64,000 nucleotides of DNA. Source: Apoderus coryli (taxonomy: Eukaryota > Arthropoda > Insecta > Coleoptera > Attelabidae). Position numbers and translations under genes: made by a program. The stretch spans positions 10,546,260 to 10,610,259 of the forward strand of contig OU452205.1 of NCBI GenBank assembly GCA_911728435.2, in the 5' to 3' direction. Below are positions 43,222 to 55,200 of the stretch, in pieces; position 1 is the first letter of the stretch; each line of letters begins with the position of its first letter. The notes below the pieces were generated by a model. It was not told the origin of the DNA, made no database searches, and saw nothing but the letters and a program-made list of their open reading frames with translations.

Positions 43222-46200
43222 GTAAGAGATTTTTTTTTATTCATTTAAATTCATATTAATCAAAGCATCTAAAAATTATATGCAGGAAATAAATAGGTAT
43301 AGTTTGGGACCTATTCGACCTTTGCACAAATCACCCTGTATCTCACAAACTAAGAAGAATTTGACAACATGGTAAACGGATCCTGAATAGGGATCAAAAA
43401 ACGTAACTTTTCTCTAATTTAACAACCGACCTCGTATTTCTTAAGGTTTCAGAAATAGCAATAGTGGTATCACTTAAAACGGACACCCTGTATAGAGAAT
43501 TTTGTGGAGCTGACGTCGTCGTTTGATTTACAAATAAATCCCGCTCCTCTTCGTAATCGATTACTTTAAAAAAATATTGATAAGTATAAGAAAAATTTAT
43601 TCTATGCAATACAAGGTTTATACTGTATGTGTTCCGTGGTCGGTGCGTTTTTTATTTTATTTGATATTTATCTACATTTTGTTGTTGTCGGTATAGGATA
43701 TGTTTTTCTTATACTTTGTCTATAACCCATCAAAACAATTCCTATTTAGTTTTTTACTTAAAACTGCAGGTCTTTTATTTCTATTTGATTTTACTGTATG
43801 AGCATCTTTTAATATTTTAGCTCTACCGCATAGCAACGGTTTTAACCCTCTGTCTTCTAGTACTGCAAGACACAACGGGTGGTCTTGTGAGCAACACAGC
43901 CGCCAATGACCATTTCCACGATGGCAACAACGCTTTACCAAATCATCAGGATGGAAACCACCATAACAGCGATCAACAGCAGGAAGAAAAGAATTCAAGG
44001 AATGTGATGGCCAAAGCACAACAGACCTCCCTTGAAACAATAGATGAAGAAAAAGGTAGAGAATAGTATAGGAACGAGTTAGTAACAAATGATAATAATA
44101 GAGTTTAGTTTTTAGATTTACAAATTTATAATTAAACTTGAAATAAAACGTACAGAATGTCTGAAAATAAACCATTAACAATATATTCCTTAAGACATAA
44201 ATAATTATAATAATAATATGCGTTATTTGTCTAACAGGTTTCCAAACCAAATTGTTGTCTATGTAAGTTTATTTCAAACTATTAAAAACAAATCCAATCT
44301 AACCTATTCACATTAGTTGGGTATTTTGCCACTATTAAAATTCTAAACAAGAATCATTAAAAATAATTTTCTCGGATTAGTAATAAATACCACTGTGTGA
44401 ATGAACGAATCTAAATTGGTCAATGGCTTTTATGTTAAAAAAAATGTTGGATAAAGCTTAATATCCCTAAAAAAAAACGTATCTTTATGGAGTCCCAAGG
44501 CTTCGGCAACTAATCTCCTCCCGTGTCGTCAGAGGGTAAATTATTTAAAATGATTCTTAGATTGGTTACCGAAAGTTTTACCCAACTTTTTGAACAGAAA
44601 ACTCATTGACAAATTAATTCGTGTCGTGGCCTTCATTACGAATCCGAAATAGTATATTACATTACATGTGCTGTAAATGATATTTTACATGCGAGAGACT
44701 AGTTTGCCCACGAGCCGCGAAGCGGCGAGTGAGGCAATAGTCGCGAGCATGGAAAATTATTTTTCTACTCCTGTTTTGTTAAGCCGTCTATTGCAAAACT
44801 GTTAACGTGACATGTAAATTCAATCTTACATAAGTGTTACGTAATGATCACCAAAGTGTTACGTAATGAATATTACATAACACTTTGGGGATTTTTATTT
44901 TTTATTATAAAATTATGTCAAACACAAATGTCAAATATTTAACTGTCATAATTACCTTTTCTTCTGTGTGAAATATTTTTGCTTAAATTTTAATTCTGAA
45001 ATGGATTTTGATTCTGCAAAGTCGTAGAAAAAATACAGTACATAACTCGAGCTGTAAATAATTTTCCATGCTCGAGACTATTGCCTCACTCGCCGCTTCG
45101 CGGCTCGTGGGCAAACTAGTCTCTCGCATGTAAAATATCATTTACAGCTCGAGTTATGTACTGTACTTTTTCTACGACTTTGCAGAATCAGAATCCATTT
45201 TAGAATTAAAATTTAGGCAAAAATATTTCACACAGAAGAAAAGGTAATTATGACATTTAAATATTTGACATTTGTGTTTGACATAATTCCATAATAAAAA
45301 ATAAAAATCCCCAAAGTGTTATGTAATATTCATTACATAACACTTTGGTGATCATTACGTAACACTTATGTAAGATTGAATTTACATGTCACGTTAACAG
45401 TTTTGCAGTAGACGGCTTAACAAAACAGGAGTAGAAAAAGATTATTTTCAATGATTTAAGTTTAGAATTTGAATAGTGGCGAAATACCCAAATAATGATC
45501 TTTAATCAATTCGCGTCACAACAAGCATATAGAAGCTAACCTATTCACAGTTAAAGTTAAAAATTGAAAACTTTAACAGACACCGCAAAATCACACCAGT
45601 GCAGTGAGTCAAAGGGCAAATCAGTTCTTTGTACACATTTCAGATAAATCGTGATTTATGTCGAGAATGTAATATTGTAAAAAAAAGTGTCATTATTTCT
45701 ACAGAAACTCGAGATGCAATTTTGACTTTGAGACAAGAAGAAGTACAACTAAGGAAGTTAATCTTTTACAATAAACTCATAAATTTCTTATTTTCATAAT
45801 TCTCTTATGTAGCATTAAAATTATATAACTTTTTCTAACATATAGAGGGTGTTTCAAAAAGACGGGGCAATATTTAAGGGGATGGTTTCTCAGGTCATTT
45901 TATGAAAACAAGTTCCCATAAACATACGTCCGGAAATGCATTGTTTCCAAGATATAAGGTGTTAAAGTTTTTTTGTAAATAGCGGTTTTAATTAAGTCAA
46001 ATATCGCTTTACTCATTTCTTTGAAATGTCGCAGCGTTGTTGCGACAAACAGGCAGCTTATATGACAACTTAATAAAAATTATTGACAAAAAATGTACGC
46101 CACTGACTGTAATTTAATTTCGATATTGTCTTGACATAACCCAACAAAAACTGCAACTTTTTTGTCTCTTGTACTTTTTTTCATAATATGTTGCTTCAAA

Positions 46201-49200
46201 AATTTCATTTTACTCTAAACTTTTCAATACCCTGTAGAAAAAACTCACGACCGAATAATGATCTTTTTTATTGTATCTCTCCGAGAGTGCAATTTGGTGG
46301 TGGAGGGGTAATGGTCTGGGGCGGTATTTCATTGGAAGGCCGTACAGACCTTGTTGCACTTCACGGGGGTATTAACGCTGATCGCTACATTAGAATGTGC
46401 TTAGAAGAACAAGTACCTTATCATCCATTTATAGGAGAAAATTTTATCTTGATGCACGACAATGTTCGACCGCACATAGCACAAATAACGAGGCAATATT
46501 TACTCGACGTTGACATTCATGTATTCGACTGGCCCCGAAGAAGTCGGAACCTCAACCCCATCGAGCACATGTGTGAGTTTCAAACTTTGGTTGCGTTAGA
46601 ACAGGTACTGACAAATGGGTGACAAGACGCGGTTGCTTCTTTAATTGGAACTATGCCCGAAAGGATGCGAAGTGTTAATCAAGCTCATGGAGGTAATACT
46701 CGATTTTAGAAAAAAAGAAAAATTCTTCATACCGCCGTTATCCATGTTTTAATTTTTTTGTTGCTAATAAAGCGTGATTCCATTATTTCTTTGAAACCAG
46801 TGTTTTTTCTTTAACGATTTTCAAAATAGAGAGATATGGTAGTCCTAAAAAATAACGTCACCTATGATGACAACCATATTATAGGCAGCCATTTTTAGGC
46901 TAGCAGATTTAGAATACCTATCTAATATATTTCAAGTAGGTATTTAGTATAAAATTTTATAAGGTTTTTGAGTTTGACAAGTAGATTTATTATTTAAATT
47001 AAGTATTTATCAGTAACAACATTAATTAATAAGCAGCATGTACAGGGTGTATAAAAAAACAGGTGATCTACGGGGTAACTCAAAAATGTTTCTATTTATT
47101 TTCAATATTTTTAGGTACGGTAGAACCTAATAGATAGAAACATTTTCAGATTTTTTTAGTTTTTTAGATTGGTTTATGAAATTATTGCACAGGGTGGTTA
47201 AAAAATGTTTCAAAAAAATTTTAATTTGAAGTTTTTTATATATTTCACAGTATTTTTAGGTATAATGGGCTCATAGAATTTTTATACAGAGTTTTTTGCA
47301 AAATACTCCATTTCGTACGAGGAGTGTCGATGATATTAAAGAAAATACGTCTACTCCACAAAATTACGCATATAATTCAATTTAACAGCCAGCACCATAC
47401 ATGTTTCGAGGTCATAAACCTCATCATCAGTGGTTTTTTTTTGATAGTTTACAAACTATCTGTATTGAACATTATTTGTCTGATTAATTATATAAATCAA
47501 TACGTCACATTGTGGAAAGATTTTTGTATAAGAATTAAAAATTAAAAATATTCAACAAAATTGTAAAAATGACATCGAAATTATACGAATGAATGAATGT
47601 ATAATTTCGATGTCATTTTTACAATTTTGTTGAATATTTTTAATTTTTAATTCTTATACAAAAATCTTTCCACAATGTGGAATACAGATATTGGTATAAA
47701 TCAAAAAACAAGTTGTTCAGAAGAGATGGGGCTTCAAAATGTTGAAAAAAGATCATTATTCGGTCATGAGTTTTTTCTACAGGGTGTTGAAAAGTTGAGG
47801 CTAAAATGTAACTTTTTGTTCACCCCTGTATAACAACAAATCCGTTCGAAATTTTTGAAGTTTCATAAAAGTTTCATTCAAAAATGATGACAATAAAACG
47901 GCCTAAAACTCAAAAAAAAATTGTCAAAATTGATGCAATCATAAACAAGTTATTTAGGATTGATTTTGAACAAAATTTTCTTTGTCCCGTTAATATTGCG
48001 GGGCAGTGTAGTTACAATACATTACAATTAATTACAACTTTTAAATATTATTAAAAATAAATTAACTGATTTTCTTTATTTCATTAGATCAAGGCCCAGT
48101 GCCCTGTACATGCGGCGTATTTCTCAGCGGCCAATTCAAGAAAGGGTCCAAGGAGCAACCGAAGGGTGTTCCGGCCCTCACACAGGAAATGGACAACCCC
48201 TTTGTGAATAATTCGGTGGGAAATCGGCAATGTACCAACAAGTGTCTGGAACTGGTTAGTATAATAGTAGTATAGGACATATAGTTATGAATGAACTCCA
48301 TTCATTATAATTTTAATTTAATGCAAGTTGGCATTATTATAAACTAGAATAATGATATCAAGTGTATTTATGTACATTCGTGTTTGTTATATTATGGGGG
48401 ATGAAGAATTAACATTTTATCAGCGGAAATTGCTTTGGTATAAAATAATTTATTTTCTTATAATACATTCACTTCCACAAGTGTTGCGCCCAAATATGTA
48501 AAGTGAATGCTACAGTAATTTCATATTGATTCTTATCAATACGTCTTCGGATTGCTATAATCAAATGATTGATCATTTCTTGCACAATATTGTTCTACTC
48601 CTCTATAGCAGCAATAGTAAGTTCCTGGGGGAAATTAAACCAAGGTCCTCCAGGGTCAAATTTTATGAAAAGCTCACTCGAACAAACTAAATTTGGCTAT
48701 CTGTAACGGTGTCAATTTTGGTCGATTTCTTTAATGGCTTATAACTTTTTTGTTATTTGAGATAATAGATTTCTGGAAAAACTTGCTTATAGCACTTTTC
48801 AACGTGAAATAAAATTTAGTCACCTATTTTATTACAGGGTCATTCGTAAAGTTGCTGTATCGAAAATTATTTTTTTTCCTTATGAGACCCTGTATAATTT
48901 TGGATTTTCTTACAGCCCCTTAAATTCTCTTTTCAAAAATATATAACAAGTTACATATATATTTTAAACAATATACTTGAATTTAAGAAAATAATCCATA
49001 CAAATCAAGTATGGTCATGCCTATGAATGCGCAGTTGCCAAGTTTCAACTGTTTTGCACCTCAAAAATTCAGTAAAAACGATTCACCAAACTCATTTATT
49101 GTTACAATTACATTATTAAGGATTTTTTTGACAACAAATGATACATATACAGTGTGTCTCAGGATAAATGTAACAAGAGGTGTGAACGACACAAATTTTT

Positions 49201-52200
49201 TGAATTTTGGAATGACATTTGGTGGATGAGTCCTGCTTGTTTTAAAACTAAAGTACCCAAAAAATGAATTAAATCCGTGTTGTACAGGGTGTTTTATAAA
49301 CATATTAATCAAAATCATCATCAATGGAGTGTCTTTATTTTACAATATACGCCGACATTCTACTAACAAAAGTTGTTTAGGATGCATTTTATATATCCGT
49401 ACCAAATTTCAGGAATATAAACGCATATTTTAAAAAAAAAATACTTTTTTGCAATAATTAACAATTGGGTTGCCAGAAATGGACCGATCAAGTGGCCGCC
49501 AAGATCTTTAATTCGTCCTCAAAGATTTAAGTACTTAGTTATTACCCTTGAATTATGGAGAGGTGCGCCCTCTTGTTGAAAATAAATACTATTTCTCCGT
49601 TGATCTAAAGGTAGTTCATCTAAGAATGGTTCAACTTGTGATCTTTAAATCTAAATGTATGTATCGGAATTTAGCAAATATATTGTTGAGTTTAAAAAAT
49701 ATATATAACTCATTATATATTTTTTAAAAGAGAATTTTAGGGGCTGTAAAAAAATCCAAAAATATACAGGATATCCCACAACTTACTTAATAAAACGTAA
49801 ATATATAATTTAAATGTATTTAAAAAAATTAAATTGATCCAAAAAAAAAATGTACTGATTTATTCTTTTTTGACAATTGTTTTTCTTTTTTGACATCACA
49901 CACAACTACTATTTTTCTTGCAATCAAAATTAACTGGGAAAGACGTTCAACCGGTGATTAATAATTATTATAATAATTTCAATATAACAATAAATAGATA
50001 TAACAAATAAAGAAATTTAATATGACTGAAAGTCAATCCTGCACGAAATTAAACAGAGAGATTACCAAACATGTTTCGGAGATTCAAGTTCCATCATCAG
50101 TGGCCATACAATCGTCAATAAAAACTACATTACAATGTGCAGAGAACTTAAAATTAATAAATAGAGTAGGTAATGATTCGGTCACTTCGTGAACATTTTT
50201 ATGTCAAAATTAATAAAACTGTTAATCAAAAGTATTAACTGTGTTATTTCTTTTTGTAAATCATGATCGGGAGATCGTAATAGCTTCTTAGTAGCGCTGA
50301 CAGTACTCGCCGACCATTCGACTTCATGAAGAGCTCTAGTGCTATTGTCGTCCATAAAGATTAACTGGTTTTAAAGTATGTAAGGGTAAAACTAGTTTGA
50401 AGAAATAGCCCATTCTCACAGTGAAGTGCAATATCTGTGCAAACTACAGCGTCACCTTCACAACAATTTTTTAGCAGAGACGTTATTAACACCACGTCAG
50501 ATACATGTTTCGGAGGGATATACCCCCATCATCAGTTCAGATCTTAAAGTAAAAAAGGGCGGTTAGTCCAGAATTTGAGTAACAACATTAAGTTATCGAG
50601 TACACAATTTTCCTTTTCGATAACTTAATGTTGTTACTCAAAATATTATATTTTACTGTCACCATGATATATTAACAAATAAAAATGATAAATAACTAGT
50701 AAAATTAAACTTTTGTAGCAAATATTGAATGCTACATTAGAATTATATCTTCAAAGAAATCCTGAAAGAAATCAACCGGAAAATCAAACAATTAAGAGGT
50801 TGGATAAAAATTTTAAGCAACTTGTAAGTTCCAAATACCTCGAAAGAAATATAAGAAGTACAACGAAGTGAAGGTGATACATACTTTGGGATACATTGAA
50901 GCTCATCTTCAAGGGAAACTGAGGACGAAATTGGTGTTTGGACTACGGCTGCAACATAACCTTATTGAACATCTTCTCGACATTTGTTGAATGCAAACGA
51001 TAGGGAGCAAAAAATTCAGTTTACGCAGTGGTAGAATTTAGAGAAATGTAAGGTAAATTCAAATTTGTATTCTTCCATAATATGCACTGATGAAGATGAG
51101 TGTATAACGAGCACAGCAGTTTTTAACAGGTATAATGAATTGTATTGGAATGATACGAACCCCTATTTGGTGCATGATAAAACATAACAAATTGCTTTAT
51201 TGCTAATGGTCCATTAAAGTTGCCTCCGCGTTCTGCATATGCATGATTTTTTGGTTTGGGGATGTTTTAATTATCCAATTTATAAGAATGATTAATAATA
51301 AAGAAGAGTTAGTGCATTGTGTTCACCAGGCGTTCGAAAAAATAAAACCAATAAGAATACTTAATAGTGCAAGATTTGTAAGTAAATCACATGCCGAATC
51401 ATCATTCGAGAAAATGGGGGGCATTTTGAACCTTTATTTTAGTTTTTGTAACAGTTAAAAACTAGAAATGTTCTTTTTGAAAAACCGTAATATTATCTAC
51501 AGTGTTTATAAAAATTGAATACATAAATAGGTCGTCTAGATTTTGAGCAATCATAGCCAAATTTGTTATTTCTTATGGCCACCATATTAGATATGTTATT
51601 TACATTTTTTTTTTACATTATGAACCTTGACTTTTTCGCAACATCAAGTAAGAACTTTTATTAGAATAAGCCTAAACTACAGAGTTGGACTGATCAAGTA
51701 ATTAAAATCACAATTAAAATTGTAAAATATGTTTAAAACATAAACTCCTTAATAATTATAAAAAAGTGTATTCCATTTAAATGTAAAAACCAACATCCGA
51801 TTGAATAAAAATACAATTTTAATTATACCAATAACTTTGCAGCTTGCGAAGAAACAAAATTTATAAATTTTTAAAACATGAAACATTCTTTTACTCTGAT
51901 TTTTCTCATCATTATCATCATCGTTGCTGTGCCTAGTCCATTACAATTACTTACTTCTTTGTCCACCCCTACAATTTCTAAACAAAGAAATATTCAACAG
52001 AATACGTACCTACATACCTACAACTTGAGTCAAAGAGGATAGATAATAGAAAAACATACGCCTTGAACATCAAAGGGTCACTACCTTAAAGTACATAATA
52101 ATCCTACATTACCACTATGCAATCACGGTTCGTCAAGCATCAGGTGGTCAGTATACCCCATTCAAACATAAAAACGAGGGTGTGGATTGAATATGTAATA

Positions 52201-55200
52201 AGAAATAACGACGTTTATATATGCAAAGTAATTTCCCATTTATAGTTTTTGATTATCCAACCCTACTGACCCGTCATACAATTGTACATTATTATAAACA
52301 CAATCCGGATGAACGAATAACATTCCCACACCATTCTTTTTGTGTTTATTCATTATATGTCCATTTAACTAAGGGAAGTTTTTTGTTCTTTATGTTAAAT
52401 TGTTTAGTACTATTTTTTATGGTCCCATAGATAAACTTAAAACGGATTAATTAACTGTTAAGTGGGTGCAGAATATTATTAGTTAGTAAATCAGGCAGAT
52501 CTCCAACTTACTATAGACGACCTAAGCTCATATAAGTACATTATACGAGGGTTGCCTTTTATATTTCGGGATTTGGCAACCTGGTGTTGCAATCTGGCAA
52601 CTGACAGCTCTATCGTAAAGTTGGACATTTTTGAGGTTACACGTACTCAGAACATTTTGACATACTAGCGCTATTTGTGTTATTTACAGTAACTTAAATG
52701 ATTCATCTCGGCCTAAAAATGGAATTAAATCGTGAACATTTTCGTGCGATTATTTTTTACAACTTTCGACGTGGATTAACAGAACAGTCAATTCTGAGTG
52801 GTACACAATCATTTGTTTGCCAGTTGTCTTCCGAGAAATCAGGAAAACCAACCGCCGAAGACGGATCACTCTTCATCACGACAATGCGAGCTCTCACACA
52901 TCGGCTCAAACAACTGCATTTTTGAACACCCAAAACATCGATTTGATGAGTCATCCGCCGTATAGTCCTGACTTGACACGGAATGACTTCTTTTTATTCC
53001 CGTACGTAAAAAACTAACTGAGAGGTCAACGTTTTTCGACACCTGAAGAAGCGCTTGCCGCATTCAGAATGAATGTTTTGGAGATACCTCAATCAGAGTG
53101 GCAAAAGTGCTTCGACAATTGTTTCAAACGCATGCAAAAGTGTATAGATCTTCATGGGGAATATTTTGAAAAACAATAAAGTGATTTTCGATGATTAATA
53201 TTTGTTTTTGTTCTCTAATCCCGCAATATAAAAGGCAACCCTCGTACATCTACATTAAAAAAACTATAATGGAAGTGGAATAACTGGACTCACATATCCA
53301 GAACGACAATAAACTATGACTCTGGTTTAGAGAGAAACAGCCTAGTTAGGGGCGGCTGGTCTATGAGAGCCCCAGAGCTGCCGAACCACCAAAAATTATC
53401 AGTACGTTAATAATGTTATAATTTAAAAACCGGTCATAATTGCAATGCATCGGAAGCTTCTGTTTGCAATTCGTTCAAACTCAGATTTATAATGATTAAT
53501 TGAAAACTCGGGTCAGTGTCACATCATAATGAACGTCGCGAATATCCTTTACTATTCTAGTTAGTCTAAATTAGAAGGATCTTACATACCTCCACTGTTA
53601 CCCGCACACACCTCACCATGCGTTTAAGCATGCAGTTTTATAATGTGTGTTTGAGCTGCATTCTGGTCGTATCATTCTTATTGTTTTGTTACCTTGTTTT
53701 CATTGTTAACATTTCTTTTGGAAAATTAGTATTATCAATGGCTCACATTTGTTTTAGCTGACCATTGCTAGAGGGCAAAACCATATATTATACTAGTCGC
53801 CTCAACTTTTGATTTGGTGTCCATACATATGACCTTCAAATTAATAAGTTTTTTAGAAACGCCTTATATCAAGTAAAAATGGCCCCACACCTTGTTAGAT
53901 CCTGTATATTCTATAATCTATTTTTAATTATTGAATTGTCATAAGTTGTCAATTTTTTAGTTAACTGTCTGTAATACATTTTTATTAGTTCAATATATTT
54001 TCTAACGTTTTAAATAATATTTCTCATTGTGTGTCTTCTCATTGTGTTTTTAATAGTTTTACAGTATAAACTTTATCACACCTAACCTACCTTAAGTAAC
54101 CTTTTTTTTTGGGTAGGACGTAGTTGTTCTATCAACTGGCCGCCAAAGTCGTGCGATCTTATGCCACTAGACTTTTACCTTTGGAGATATATGAAATCGC
54201 TGGGTATACACTAACAATCCATAATCCGCTGACGAATTAAAAATTAACATGGCCCGAATTACTAACGAAATTCAGTCCAAAGCCAACGTGTTATAATAAT
54301 TTATTGAAAATTGAAATAAATCATAAAAACATATACTTTAAATGCGTCTACATTTTAATGCAATTTGAAGTTATACGAGTATCGTTCTTATTGGTACACC
54401 CTTTACATATGCAAGAAAGAATGCATTCAAAAAAGGGGCGTTCATTGTTGGATTATATAACAGAAAAAATTCTTCTAATTATGAAAATTCCTCACTAGAC
54501 ATTTTAATAATAATTGTTTCTTATGCGAGAAAGAGAGATGTGGTTGTGACAAAGGCAATGTTCGTCTTTAAGTGCCTGCTGTACTGTTTGGAGGTGAAAA
54601 GCATGGGCACAGGTTTGATATATTTAGGGATAAAACTAAAACACAAAGCAACATTTAGGTGTACACTCAAATTGAATACACCTAATTCGCGGTTTAATAC
54701 ATTTTACGATCCAATTAAAACACTTCTCGAACATTTAGATAAGTCTACAGTTTTTAAAGAGCACCTCTAGCTGTGTGTGGTTGAAAGGTAATTCGTTACA
54801 TCGGAATCCGCATATGATAAAATGTCCTTGTAAGCACCCCTCAATTGATTGATGGCTTAAAATTAAGGCTATATTCTTATAATAGCTTTTCCTCTACATA
54901 TTAACGCATAAACGCTTACCGATGTTATTTGTATTTTTTTTAACAGAAGTACCCTTTTACTCGCTATATTTGGAGTAATCCACGACTTAGTGAGTGGTTC
55001 GTTGTAAAGTTTATGCAAAGTCAATTTAAGATATATAAATTTAACGATTATACCGGGCTATCCGTTCCCATGCGTCTTTACATTATAAAAAGGCATCGAA
55101 TGCAGCGTTTTTTGATACATTTCTCCCTCGTATCCTGCTGCCTGCCAAAGGATACCGACAGTAATAAAAATAACTACAGTGAGTGGAAATAGTATTGACT

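Larger units (their letters stand above)
47352..47690 (-). mobile_element. Hammerhead-bearing foldback in intron 2
   Basis: The right-to-left unit starts in an 80-bp arm, contains the hammerhead at 47434-47394 and ends TTTTGTGGAGTAGACG at about 47349. An exact inverted copy of 47506-47585 occurs at 47600-47679 with a 14-nt loop; all 80 positions match. The mirror copy stops before reaching a second hammerhead. Confidence 0.85.
44056..48087 (+). other. Intron 2 (4.0 kb), transposon-filled
   Basis: Holds a perfect-arm palindrome (44.7-45.4 kb), a Tc1-like relic (45.8-46.8 kb), a hammerhead foldback (47.35-47.69 kb) and several CAGGGTG-type tips (47042, 47170, 47789, 47831). Bounded by GT...AG. 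Confidence 0.85.

Noticed and set aside
43720..44250. Open minus-strand frame of 176 codons across host exon 2
   Set aside because: It runs opposite to a splice-consistent exon with signal peptide, has no family wording, and extends into AT-rich intron; it is an antisense shadow.
48089..48301. Open minus-strand frame of 70 codons over exon 3
   Set aside because: Shadow of the plus-strand exon, which has clear cysteine-rich family wording and matching splice phases.
54304..54770. Two consecutive open plus-strand frames inside intron 3
   Set aside because: No domain wording, no splice context compatible with the host gene, and no similarity to the neighbouring transposon fragments.
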